NCBI RefSeq assembly: GCF_000023125.1
Contig: NC_013037.1
Span: 5,186,501 to 5,250,500 of the forward strand
From: Dyadobacter fermentans DSM 18053
Lineage (GTDB): Bacteria; Bacteroidota; Bacteroidia; Cytophagales; Spirosomataceae
Direction of reading: 5' to 3'
Length of the DNA: 64,000 nucleotides
The notes under the pieces were generated by a model. The model worked only from the letters and a program-made list of their open reading frames with translations, had not been told where the DNA came from and ran no database searches. Positions 27,391-35,189 of the stretch are shown piece after piece (positions within the stretch are counted from its first letter, which is position 1; every line of letters begins with the position of its first letter). The position numbers and the translations under genes were made by a program.

Positions 27391-27423
27391 AAATGGCAAC
27401 CCCCGCGAGGGAGCTGCCATTTT
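27391..27423 (-). terminator. Hairpin terminator after the META-like lipoprotein gene
   Basis: Arms AAATGGCA and TGCCATTT with further internal GC pairing (CCCCCGCGAGGGAG region). On the minus strand it is followed by the T-rich CTTATTTT. It lies 22 bases past the stop codon. Confidence 0.75.
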
Positions 27424-27445
27424 AGAAGTTTATCGTAAATGCTAT

Positions 27446-27874
27446 TTACTGCACCCGGCTGAAAATGAGCTGGTTGCCATTGTCGTAATACAGGATCAGC
27501 TTGTTCGCTTTCAAATCGTACAGGTTTACATTCGGCAACGCATTCACAAACAGGTTGCCCCAGGATGTTTCTGCGCGTTCGGTGCCGCCACCGCCGAGCT
27601 GGATCGTATTCTGCTGAGCGGTTTCGTAAAATCCTGTGAGGATATTGGTGGAAGTAGTCCCTTCCAGCTCGCCTTTTTCTTTAAAGTTGAGGCCTATGTC
27701 CATCACGCCTTTTGTGGTGGCTGGTTTTTTGATGATTACATCCTCCTGCACAATGCTGTCCAATTGCCATTTGCCGGTCAACTCCATGTTACTGCTGATT
27801 GTGGTAGTTTTTCCACAACCAATCAACAGTGAAAAAAACAGCACGTATGCTGTCGGAATGAGAAGGCCTTTCAT
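27446..27874 (-). CDS. Small lipoprotein, META/HslJ-like
   Basis: A 142-residue lipoprotein with lipobox LLIGC (Cys20). The mature part begins with LTGKWQLDSIVQED and continues with MDIGLNFKEKGELEGTTSTN, ETSWGNLFVNALPNVNLYDL and ends LILYYDNGNQLIFSRVQ. This order (a GxWxL start, a strand describing a polar ligand, then a final LxxxFxR strand) matches META-domain proteins such as HslJ. The role of the family is unclear (envelope stress or drug tolerance in some). It is a single-gene unit. Confidence 0.7.
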   Translation of the reverse strand: MKGLLIPTAYVLFFSLLIGCGKTTTISSNMELTGKWQLDSIVQEDVIIKKPATTKGVMDIGLNFKEKGELEGTTSTNILTGFYETAQQNTIQLGGGGTERAETSWGNLFVNALPNVNLYDLKANKLILYYDNGNQLIFSRVQ

Positions 27875-28132
27875 ACACGTAAATAAATTTCAGAACTACC
27901 TATGATTGACATCGTACTCGCGAAAAAGGTTGCAAAAAAGTTAAGCGGCTCAATAAATTTACAAAAAATGTGCCAGCCTTTCGGACACCGTTGGTATAAT
28001 TTATAACGGTTCCAAAGCCATATTCTTTTGCCGTTGGCTCAATCTATTTTCGGGAATAAATGCTTGTAATGATCATATTTTGATAGTAATATCGTAATAT
28101 TGCTAATATTTTGGGTAAAATCCTGACAGAAT

Positions 28133-28993
28133 ATGAAAGCACCCATCCATAAAAACATCGAGAGCCAGGTCCGTACGGTAACGGTCCACGAGCTGAAAGA
28201 GCCCCATTTCGATCCCAATTGGCATTTTCACCCGCATTACCAATTATTTACCGTTCTAGAGGGAACTGGCAAACGGTTAATTGGCGATTCCATCCAAACG
28301 TTCGGTCCGGGTGATACGGTGTTCCTTGGGCCCGATGTGCCCCACCTGTGGCGCAGCGATCCCGCCTATTTCGAAGCGGGCTCGTCGCTGATGACCCACG
28401 GCATCGTGCTTTATTTTCAGGAAGATTTTTTAGGGAAAGACTTTCTCGAAAAGCCCGAAATGCTCGGGCTGCGCCAGCTGCTCGCCGATTCCAAGCGGGG
28501 CATCTGCTATAAAGGCGAGCTCTCGGAGCACATCCGCGAACAACTGATCTCGCTCACCAGCGTCGAAGGCTTCAAAGGCATTCTCCAACTGCTGACACTC
28601 CTCGACAAACTCGCCCACGACAACTCGGGTGAATTCATTTCGAGCTATGGCTATGTGAACAACTTCAAGGTTTCTGAAACCGAGCGGATGCAAAAGGTGC
28701 ATAACTACGTGCTACAACACTTTTTCCAGGAAATACGCCTCAGCGACGTCGCCTCCCTTGCCGGCATGACCGAAGCCGCATTCTGCCGCTATTTCAAAGC
28801 CCGCTCGAACAAAACCTTCATCGATTTCGTCAACGAAATCCGCATCGGCCACGCCTGCAAGCTTCTCCTCGAAGACAAATGGACCATCGCCCAAATCGCC
28901 TACGACAGCGGTTTTGACTCGTTATCGAACTTTAACCGGAATTTTAAAAAGTATATCGGGCACACGCCTAGGGAGTATAAGGGGAATTACTAA
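28133..28993 (+). CDS. AraC family transcriptional regulator
   Basis: A 286-residue regulator with a cupin sensor domain (FDPNWHFHPHYQLFTVLEGTG, then GPGDTVFLGPDVPHLWRSDP) and a C-terminal AraC DNA-binding domain with two helix-turn-helix motifs (IRLSDVASLAGMTEAAFCRY and IAQIAYDSGFDSLSNFNRNF, followed by IGHTPREYKGNY). It is paralogous to the regulator at 4120-4992. Neighbours on both sides are on the other strand, so its target is not evident. A 258-base non-coding region precedes it, rich in A/T. Confidence 0.9.
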   Translation: MKAPIHKNIESQVRTVTVHELKEPHFDPNWHFHPHYQLFTVLEGTGKRLIGDSIQTFGPGDTVFLGPDVPHLWRSDPAYFEAGSSLMTHGIVLYFQEDFLGKDFLEKPEMLGLRQLLADSKRGICYKGELSEHIREQLISLTSVEGFKGILQLLTLLDKLAHDNSGEFISSYGYVNNFKVSETERMQKVHNYVLQHFFQEIRLSDVASLAGMTEAAFCRYFKARSNKTFIDFVNEIRIGHACKLLLEDKWTIAQIAYDSGFDSLSNFNRNFKKYIGHTPREYKGNY

Positions 28994-29021
28994 AGATCCT
29001 CCGATGTGTCAGGATTGGTCG

Positions 29022-29349
29022 TTATCGAATGGTCAACGTTTGTTGATCAACGGTGATATTGAACTGTATTTCTGCTTTTAATGCACTGAAAACTTTCAGT
29101 ATCGTGTCGATCGTCGCACTGTTGTTGCCGTTTTCGAGTTTAGATATCTGTGCTTTTTGCACTCCGACCAGCTCTCCAAGTTGCTCTTGTGTAAGATTAC
29201 GTTCTTTCCGAACGGTCCGGATAGCGCGCCCGAGCAGGTCCACTTTTGAGCCGATGCTCAAAAGTGTCACGTCGCGGGGTGCCTATTTCACCTACATGTT
29301 CGTCAATCAGCTCATCTAGCGTGTAGACTTTCATTGCCTCCTTTTTCAT
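29022..29349 (-). pseudogene. HipB/HigA-like antitoxin gene broken by a one-base frameshift
   Basis: Two overlapping reading frames together encode one antitoxin. The first starts at ATG 29349 or 29334 and reads MKVYTLDELIDEHVGEIG, then TPRRDTFEHRLK. The second carries VDLLGRAIRTVRKERNLTQE and QLGELVGVQKAQISKLENGN, then ends at 29022. They join if one A is removed from the AAAA run at 29244-29247, giving RLK-VDLLG exactly as in the family. As it stands, the first frame runs on into unrelated residues. The intact protein would be about 107 residues, with an XRE helix-turn-helix in the C-terminal half. The extra base lies in a perfect inverted repeat. A sequencing error or programmed frameshift cannot be excluded. 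Confidence 0.75.
29241..29266. repeat. 10-bp perfect inverted repeat spanning the antitoxin frameshift
   Basis: CACTTTTGAG-CCGATG-CTCAAAAGTG. The extra base that breaks the antitoxin gene is in one arm. Without it the repeat would be imperfect, as expected for a quasi-palindrome-templated mutation. Confidence 0.85.
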
Positions 29350-29353
29350 ATAT

Positions 29354-29509
29354 CTATTTGCTTTTATCAAAGTAAGAATCTCCGATTTTTAAGGCACGCT
29401 GAATTTCCGCAGGCGGAATCTTCCAGGGTTTTTTAATAGAAAAGATAATGTGTGTTTCTAAATTTGGAAACTTATAAGTTATAAAAAATCCTGACCGGTC
29501 GATGCCAGA
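29354..29509 (-). pseudogene. Truncated RelE/HigB-like toxin remnant
   Basis: An open frame of 51 codons with no start codon, ending at TAG (29354-29356), four bases before the antitoxin ATG. It reads FFITYKFPNLETHIIFSIKK then PWKIPPAEIQRALKIGDSYF. The tail pattern (a hydrophobic strand, KKxxKxPxxEIxxAxxI and a final aromatic) resembles the C terminus of RelE/HigB (Gp49-like) toxins, and the spacing to the antitoxin is typical of their operons. The upstream end runs straight into the terminator of the neighbouring Gfo/Idh gene, so the 5' half of the toxin appears deleted. Family assignment rests on a short motif. Confidence 0.55.
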
Positions 29510-29516
29510 TCAGGAT
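29482..29516 (-). terminator. Intrinsic terminator after the Tat-exported Gfo/Idh gene
   Basis: Arms ATCCTGA (29510-29516 on the minus strand) and TCAGGAT (29488-29494) around a 15-base loop, followed by six T. It ends the uxuA-SDR-ThuA-Gfo/Idh transcript. The toxin remnant frame starts inside it. Confidence 0.8.
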
Positions 29517-29527
29517 ATTTCAAAGGA

Positions 29528-30961
29528 TCAACCCTTCACATTATTAGTCCCATACTTCCCGCGTTGCGGCCGTGAGAGCATTGCTGTCGCTTCTTTGTCA
29601 TTAATGAACTGCTCCTTTTTCGGGTCCCATTTCACTTTGCGGCCCAGTTTCATGGCCGTGTGGGCGAGGAGGCAGGCGGTGCAGGAGCGGTGCGCGATTT
29701 CGGCGTGGCTGATCGTCTGCTTGCCGCTTTGGATGCTTTCGATCCAGTTCTGGTGCTGTTCGGGACTTTCGTAAAGGTGGATTTCTTTTTCGCCGATTAC
29801 AGAGCCGAGGATTTTCGGGTCGCTGGCGTAGAATGCCTTGTTTTCTTTTGCGCTTTGGGCAGCAACCGGGTCGGAGGCAGTTACGCCCACATTGCCGCGT
29901 GAAACGAATATCCAGCCGTCGGTTCCTTCGAACTTGACGCCATTCGGGTTGGTACCGCCGATCTCCATCTGTACTCCATTTTCATATAATGCATTTACGA
30001 GGAAATCGCCATGCACGTCCCAAAGTCCAGAACCTTTTGCGGGGAATGTGGCTTTGCCTTCGATCTCGATAGGGCCAGTAAGCTCGGTATCCATGCCCCA
30101 ATGCGCAATGTCGATGTGGTGGGAGCCCCAGCCGGTGATCATCCCCGCCCCGAATTGTTCGAGACGCAGCCAGCCCGGACGGTCGTTGATGTCCGTTTGC
30201 GAATGCACGCGGTCGAGCGTGTAGTAAACCTCGGGCGTCGAGCCGAGCCACATATCGTAGTTCAGGTTGGACGGTACGGGCATTTGTGCTGTATTTCCAC
30301 CCGCAGGATCACCCGGAAGGCCCACATACACTTTTTTCAGCTTGCCGATCCGGCCGTTCCGCACCAGCTCGCAAGTCCGTTTGAACTGCGGCCACGGATT
30401 CACCGAGCGCTGCTGGCTGCCTAATTGGAATATCACCCCTTTCTTTTTGATCATATCGGCCATCTGGCGGCCTTCGCGGATCGTGAGGGAGGTCGGTTTT
30501 TGCATGTAAATGTGCTTGCCGGCCACCGCGGCTTCCATGGCAGGCTGCGCGTGCCAGTGGTCGGGCGTGCTGATGATGACCGCGTCGATATCCTTGCGGC
30601 CTAATATTTCATGGTAATCGTCGTAAGTTTTGACCTCAAGATATTTCTCTTTCCCCGTGCGTTCGGCATATTTTCGCTCGATCCATTCCTTACCTTTTGC
30701 CAACCGGTTTTTGTCCAGATCAGCCACGGCGATCACGTGTGCAGCTTCATTTTTGATCACTTCCGGCAAGTCGTGCGTGGAGCCGATGCGGCCGAAGCCG
30801 ATCTGGCCGATGTTAATTCTGTTGCTAGGGGCATTTTTGCCAAAAACGGATGCCGGAACGATGGCCGGGAACATCGAAGCCGCGATAATGCCTGCCGTCC
30901 CTTTCGCCGTAGCTTTCAAAAATGACCTTCTGTCCTGATTTTGTTCCTTGTGATCTCTCAT
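29528..30961 (-). CDS. Tat-exported Gfo/Idh/MocA family oxidoreductase
   Basis: A 477-residue NAD(P)-dependent oxidoreductase. The N terminus carries a twin-arginine signal (QDRRSFLKATAKGTAGIIAA), so it should be exported folded with its cofactor. The Rossmann fold begins INIGQIGFGRIGSTHD. The catalytic lysine motif is present as MQKPTSLT (Gln for the usual Glu). MITGWGSHHIDIAHWGMD supplies the conserved histidines. It is the last gene of the uxuA-SDR-ThuA-Gfo/Idh operon and ends in a clear terminator. Homologues of this exported type often oxidise sugars or glycosides to 3-keto derivatives. The actual substrate is unknown. Confidence 0.88.
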   Translation of the reverse strand: MRDHKEQNQDRRSFLKATAKGTAGIIAASMFPAIVPASVFGKNAPSNRINIGQIGFGRIGSTHDLPEVIKNEAAHVIAVADLDKNRLAKGKEWIERKYAERTGKEKYLEVKTYDDYHEILGRKDIDAVIISTPDHWHAQPAMEAAVAGKHIYMQKPTSLTIREGRQMADMIKKKGVIFQLGSQQRSVNPWPQFKRTCELVRNGRIGKLKKVYVGLPGDPAGGNTAQMPVPSNLNYDMWLGSTPEVYYTLDRVHSQTDINDRPGWLRLEQFGAGMITGWGSHHIDIAHWGMDTELTGPIEIEGKATFPAKGSGLWDVHGDFLVNALYENGVQMEIGGTNPNGVKFEGTDGWIFVSRGNVGVTASDPVAAQSAKENKAFYASDPKILGSVIGEKEIHLYESPEQHQNWIESIQSGKQTISHAEIAHRSCTACLLAHTAMKLGRKVKWDPKKEQFINDKEATAMLSRPQRGKYGTNNVKG

Positions 30962-31003
30962 TTTGTATGCAGATTTAGGATTTGATGACTGATATGTTCG
31001 TGA

Positions 31004-31861
31004 TTATTTTGAAAGCGCAGGAATCGTGTTTCGCACGGCATCCTGCGGAGAGGTTGCATAAGCTTTGCTGTAATTCCGCGGTTTCTGCGGCCCGATGGCC
31101 CATTCGATGGCTCCGAGAATGTGCTGGCGCAGATCCTCTTTTTCATAGTCTTCTTTCTGATGGCCGAGCGAGGTGTAGAACGACCGTCCGCCGTCGTACT
31201 CATGCCACCAAACCGACGGAAACACGTCTCCAAAAGTATCCAGCGCTTTGCCGGCCGGTTTTTGGATGGTCGAGTGGTCGTTAACCGCCAGCACATTCAG
31301 ATTAACGCCCAGTTCTTTAATAAAGTAAAATTCATCGGTCTGCCGCGGCCAAGTCTTGCCCAAATGCGCCAGTGAAGGGTTTTTCGGGTCAAGGATTTTT
31401 ACGGAAAAACTCTGTCCGGGCTCGTGCCAGAAGAATGTGCCTCCCAGCAAGTCTTTGAACCAGCGCCACTTACGCTCCGTGCCGGACGCCGAATGCAGCC
31501 CCACAAAGTTGCCGCCTGCCTGAATATACCGCATCAGCGCAACCCGCTGCGCATCGGTATCGAACACATCGTTGTTAGTATTGGAAAAAACGAGGCAGTC
31601 GTATTGTTTCAGGTTCTCGTCCGTAAACTTCGAAGGGTCGGAAGTAGTGTCTACGGCAAAGCCATTTTGTTTTCCCAAAGCCAGGATCGCCGTTTTGGAA
31701 TTGGCGATGTTGTCATGCACGTAACCCTTTCCGTTTTTCGTGTAAACGAGGATCCTGACCTTGTTCCATTTAATTTTTTGCGCGTGTGTGCTCACCGGCC
31801 ACCCCAGCCCGACGAAGAGCAGGCAGAGCAGGGTTTTTCTTAATTGAATGTATTTTCTCAT
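31004..31861 (-). CDS. Secreted ThuA-domain protein
   Basis: A 285-residue protein with a signal peptide (cleavage near VSTHAQ) and one ThuA domain of class-I glutamine-amidotransferase-like fold. Visible motifs are VRILVYTKNGKGYVHDNI, YDCLVFSNTNNDVFD, GGNFVGLHSASGTERKWRWF, GTFFWHEPGQSF and GRSFYTSLGHQKEDYEKEDL. No catalytic Cys is in the amidotransferase elbow position; His and Glu residues are conserved instead. ThuA proteins are linked genetically to trehalose and 3-keto-sugar metabolism. Here the gene lies 42 bases before an exported Gfo/Idh gene, and the same pair of families recurs at 12.4-17.5 kb. Confidence 0.87.
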   Translation of the reverse strand: MRKYIQLRKTLLCLLFVGLGWPVSTHAQKIKWNKVRILVYTKNGKGYVHDNIANSKTAILALGKQNGFAVDTTSDPSKFTDENLKQYDCLVFSNTNNDVFDTDAQRVALMRYIQAGGNFVGLHSASGTERKWRWFKDLLGGTFFWHEPGQSFSVKILDPKNPSLAHLGKTWPRQTDEFYFIKELGVNLNVLAVNDHSTIQKPAGKALDTFGDVFPSVWWHEYDGGRSFYTSLGHQKEDYEKEDLRQHILGAIEWAIGPQKPRNYSKAYATSPQDAVRNTIPALSK

Positions 31862-31906
31862 GGGTATTGGTTAAGAAAAAATGGTTTGTGATTCAGGTTT
31901 GGTCTG

Positions 31907-32698
31907 CTAAAATCCGATGGAATTTCCTCCGTCCACCGGCAGGGTAACACCCGTAATGAACTTCGCGGCTTCCGAGCTGAGGAACACGGCCGCCCAGCCG
32001 ATATCGTCTGGCTTGCCCCAGGTTCCCATCGGCGTGCGGTCCATCGCTTTATCGCGGCGCGACGGGTCGCCGTTCATGGCGGTGAGCATCATCGGTGTTT
32101 CGATAAAACCCGGCGCAATGGCGTTTACGCGGACATTATAAGGCGAGAACTCGGTCGTTAATGCCTTCACCATCCCGCCCACAGCCGATTTGGATGCGGT
32201 GTAGGCCACTACGCGGTCGATACCGTATAATGCAGCCATTGACGTGATCATCAGGATAGTGCCGCGCCTGCGTTCCACCATGCGCTTGCCGCATTCGCGG
32301 GTGATCGAAAAAACAGCGTGCAGGTTGGTTTGCACAATGCGGTCGAAGTCCTCGTCGGTAACTTCCACGGCGTGCTTTTTCATATTGATACCCGCATTGT
32401 TGACCAGAATATCAATCTCCCCGACCTCCTTTTCGATCGCCTCGATCAGTGCCGGGATGGATTTCAGGTCCGTCACGTCATTTACAAAGTAATGCGCGTC
32501 GGGGCCAAGTCGGGGCAATGCTTCTTTTAAAACATCCTCACGGCGGCCGGTGATGACGAGCCTGGCGCCCGCTTGCGCTAGGCATTGTGCAATGTAAAAG
32601 CCGATGCCGCTCCCGCCGCCGGTTACGAGGGCGATTTTGCCTTGGAGCGAGAAGGCATTCAAGCCGGTTTCTGAATGGTGCTGGTTACTAACAGACAT
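31907..32698 (-). CDS. SDR family oxidoreductase, probable D-mannonate oxidoreductase
   Basis: A 263-residue short-chain dehydrogenase. The ATG at 32698 (MSVSNQHHSE) is preferred over a TTG further upstream. It has the nucleotide-binding motif VTGGGSGIGFYIA, NNAGINMKKH, active-site YTASK with an upstream Ser, and PGFIETPMM before the C-terminal loop. It lies 23 bases after uxuA in the same operon. In Bacillus subtilis the enzyme reducing fructuronate to mannonate beside uxuA is an SDR, so the same step is likely here. It could instead act on gluconate or 2-keto-3-deoxy-gluconate like KduD. Confidence 0.85.
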   Translation of the reverse strand: MSVSNQHHSETGLNAFSLQGKIALVTGGGSGIGFYIAQCLAQAGARLVITGRREDVLKEALPRLGPDAHYFVNDVTDLKSIPALIEAIEKEVGEIDILVNNAGINMKKHAVEVTDEDFDRIVQTNLHAVFSITRECGKRMVERRRGTILMITSMAALYGIDRVVAYTASKSAVGGMVKALTTEFSPYNVRVNAIAPGFIETPMMLTAMNGDPSRRDKAMDRTPMGTWGKPDDIGWAAVFLSSEAAKFITGVTLPVDGGNSIGF

Positions 32699-32721
32699 GT
32701 ATTTTAAAATCAAAAATTCAA

Positions 32722-33927
32722 CTAAAACTCGGTTACCGAACGTGCAATGCTCATTTCCAGCCCGCGCAGCTCGGCGAGCGCTTTGAGCCGGCCGATCATG
32801 GAATAGCCCGGATACGTCTTTTTGTGCAGATCATCGAGCATCTGGAAGCCGTGATCGGGGCGCATGGGTAGCAAAGCATCGGGATAATCGCCGGATTTGC
32901 GGCGCAATTCCTCCTGATGGAGGGCCTTAACCACCTCGTACATGTCCACATCGCCGTCCAAATGCGGCGCCTCGTGGAAATTACGCTGGTCCTCGGCTTC
33001 TCGCCGGGTGGTCCGCAGGTGTACGAAATGAATGCGATCTCCAAACCGCCGGATTATCCCAGGCAAGTCATTATCCGCCCTTACGCCCAGTGATCCGGTA
33101 CAGAAAGTGATGCCGTTTGCGCGGACGTCACAAGCACTCATCAGCTGCGCGAAATCAGCCTCGGTACTCACTACCCGGGGCAGGCCCAGCAATGGTCGGG
33201 GCGGGTCGTCGGGATGAATACAGAGGTTAATGCCCACTTCCTGCGCCACCGGCGCCACTTGTTGTACGAAATAGTAGAGGTTTTCTCTCAGTTCTTTGTC
33301 GCTGATCTCACTATATGCATTCAGAAGTTCCTGGAAATTAGCGAGTTCAAAAGCTTCTTCAGAGCCGGGGAGGCCCAGCAAGACGGTGTTTGTGAGAAGC
33401 TGGATTTCGGCGGGCGACATGCGTTGCAGCTTCTGGCGAGCGGATTCGCGCACTTGTTCGTCGTAATCCTCCTCCGCGCCGGGGCGTTGCAGAATGTAAA
33501 GGTCGAACAGCGCAAAGTCCTCCCACACGAACCGCAGCGTTTTGTGGCCTTCGGGATAGGTGTAGGTCAAATCCGTGCGCGACCAGTCGAGGACCGGCAT
33601 AAAGTTGTAGCAAATCGTCCGGATACCCGCCGCCGCCAGGTTCCGCAGCGATTCCTGGTAATTTGCAATGTATTGCTCGCGGGAAAACAGGCCTTTTTTT
33701 ATGTGCTCATGCACAGGCAGGCTTTCCACGACGAGCCATTTCAATGCCGTATGCCGGTCATTACCCGCTTCTACCAACGCGATTCTTTCCTGAATGGCTT
33801 CTGGTGTCCAAACGTCGCCCACGGGCACCTGATGGAGCGCCGTAACGACGCCACTGCATCCCGCCTGCCGGATATCCATCAGCGAAACCGGATCATTCGG
33901 GCCGAACCAGCGCATGGTTTGAATCAT
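32722..33927 (-). CDS. uxuA: Mannonate dehydratase
   Basis: A 401-residue cytoplasmic enzyme that dehydrates D-mannonate to 2-keto-3-deoxy-gluconate in glucuronate catabolism. Family motifs are MRWFGPNDPVSLMDIRQAGC at the N terminus, GIRTICYNFMPVLDWSRTDL, NLCIHPDDPPRPLLGLPRVV (metal-binding Cys/His region), FVHLRTTRREAEDQRNFHEA and LLPMRPDHGFQMLDDL. Length matches the family. It is the first gene of the four-gene operon and is transcribed divergently from a LacI-type regulator, with a LacI-type operator between them. No glucuronate isomerase (uxaC) or KDG kinase is in the window. Confidence 0.95.
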   Translation of the reverse strand: MIQTMRWFGPNDPVSLMDIRQAGCSGVVTALHQVPVGDVWTPEAIQERIALVEAGNDRHTALKWLVVESLPVHEHIKKGLFSREQYIANYQESLRNLAAAGIRTICYNFMPVLDWSRTDLTYTYPEGHKTLRFVWEDFALFDLYILQRPGAEEDYDEQVRESARQKLQRMSPAEIQLLTNTVLLGLPGSEEAFELANFQELLNAYSEISDKELRENLYYFVQQVAPVAQEVGINLCIHPDDPPRPLLGLPRVVSTEADFAQLMSACDVRANGITFCTGSLGVRADNDLPGIIRRFGDRIHFVHLRTTRREAEDQRNFHEAPHLDGDVDMYEVVKALHQEELRRKSGDYPDALLPMRPDHGFQMLDDLHKKTYPGYSMIGRLKALAELRGLEMSIARSVTEF

Positions 33928-33969
33928 AACTCAATTAAATTTTATAAAAATATAAATATAAACTTGTAT

Positions 33970-33983
33970 TGCAACCGATTGCA
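33970..33983. promoter_or_regulatory. LacI-type operator between uxuA and its likely regulator
   Basis: TGCAACCGATTGCA: halves TGCAACC and (reversed) TGCAATC agree at six of seven positions around a central CG, the classic LacI/PurR-family operator form. It lies 43 bases upstream of the uxuA start and 112 bases before the regulator start. On the uxuA strand its TTG is followed 17 bases later by TATATTTT, close to the Bacteroidota -33/-7 promoter pattern, so binding would block that promoter (inference). Confidence 0.7.
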
Positions 33984-34095
33984 TTAAATTGCCGTAAATT
34001 TTGGCCACAGAGATGTCTGTTGAAAAACGGCGTTAAATTCAAAGCATATTCAACAGACGGAAAACGTCCCTGTGATCCCTTACAGCAAAAGGATG

Positions 34096-35124
34096 ATGGA
34101 AAAGGAAATTACCATTTACGACCTCGCAAAAATACTCGCGATTTCTCCTGCGACCGTGAGCAGGGCATTGAACGACCATCCGGCAATTAACGCTAAAACC
34201 AAGTCGCTCATTGCGGAGAAGGCCGCCGAGCTGGGTTATCGGTCCAATACGTTCGCGAGCCATTTGCGGACCCGCAAAACCAACACTTTTGGCGTGATTG
34301 TGCCGCGGCTGAACAGTAATTTTATGTCCACGGTGCTCGCAGGAATGGAAGAAGTTGCGAATAATTTTGGGTATAACCTGTTGATAAGCCAGTCGTTAGA
34401 ATCGGAAATAAAGGAGCAGGCGAATGCCAGAACGATGTTTAACAGCCGGGTGGACGGTTTGCTCGTGTCCGTGGCTTACGACACAGAATCTTTCGAACAC
34501 TTTTCCACATTCATCAGTCGGAACATCCCGGTATTGTTTTTCGACCGGGTAATGGACCACCCGCAATGCGGCACGGTGGTCATCGACAACGAGCAGGCCG
34601 GCTACGACGCAACCAGCCATTTGCTGGATCAGGGCTGCCGGAGGATCATGCACGTCACCGGTGACACGCGAAGAAATGTGTACGCGCACCGGCTGGAAGG
34701 CTTCAAACGCGCGTTAGCTGGACAAAACCTGCCGTTAGATAATCAGTTAATTTTACAAACCGACCTCAGCCAGGAAGCCGGCCGGATGGTGGCGGCGCAA
34801 ATCGACCAGATGCAGGAAAAGCCCGACGGCCTGTTCATCGCCAACGACCTCTGCGCGGCTGTTTGTATGCAAGCCTTGAAGGAGATGGGCCATCTCGTTG
34901 CTGCCGATATTGCCATCGTCGGTTTCAACAACGACCCGGTTTCACAAGTGGTATCGCCCCAGCTCACCACGGTTTATTACCCCGGCTATCAAATGGGCAA
35001 AACCGCCATGACCACAATGATCGGCCAACTAACTGGAACCAAATCACCAGATAATTCAGAAGCGATTATCCTACGCTCGGAACTGATTATCAGAAGGTCG
35101 TCGATTCGAGTGGGGGATTTCTAA
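34096..35124 (+). CDS. LacI family transcriptional regulator (probable uronate-operon repressor)
   Basis: A 342-residue regulator. The N-terminal helix-turn-helix is ITIYDLAKILAISPATVSRA then LNDHPAINAKTKSLIAEKAA, with the minor-groove hinge LGYRSN. The periplasmic-binding-protein-like effector domain begins TFGVIVPRLNSNF and contains IPVLFFDRVMD, DGLFIANDLCAAVCMQALKE and VGFNNDPVSQVVSPQLTTV. The start is placed at ATG 34096 (MEKEITIYDLAK, usual for the family); ATG 34093 is equally possible. It is divergent from uxuA with an operator in between, so it most likely controls that operon and itself. The effector is probably a uronate intermediate. Confidence 0.9.
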   Translation: MEKEITIYDLAKILAISPATVSRALNDHPAINAKTKSLIAEKAAELGYRSNTFASHLRTRKTNTFGVIVPRLNSNFMSTVLAGMEEVANNFGYNLLISQSLESEIKEQANARTMFNSRVDGLLVSVAYDTESFEHFSTFISRNIPVLFFDRVMDHPQCGTVVIDNEQAGYDATSHLLDQGCRRIMHVTGDTRRNVYAHRLEGFKRALAGQNLPLDNQLILQTDLSQEAGRMVAAQIDQMQEKPDGLFIANDLCAAVCMQALKEMGHLVAADIAIVGFNNDPVSQVVSPQLTTVYYPGYQMGKTAMTTMIGQLTGTKSPDNSEAIILRSELIIRRSSIRVGDF

Positions 35125-35189
35125 ATTGCACTCGCATTCAACGTTTGCCAATTTGATTCCTATATCATTAACTTTAAACAAAGCAGAAC

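Noticed and set aside
29022..29270. A complete 82-residue helix-turn-helix protein with a GTG start
   Set aside because: Its first eight residues are out-of-frame sequence; the true N-terminal part is in the other frame, so this is the second half of a broken gene.
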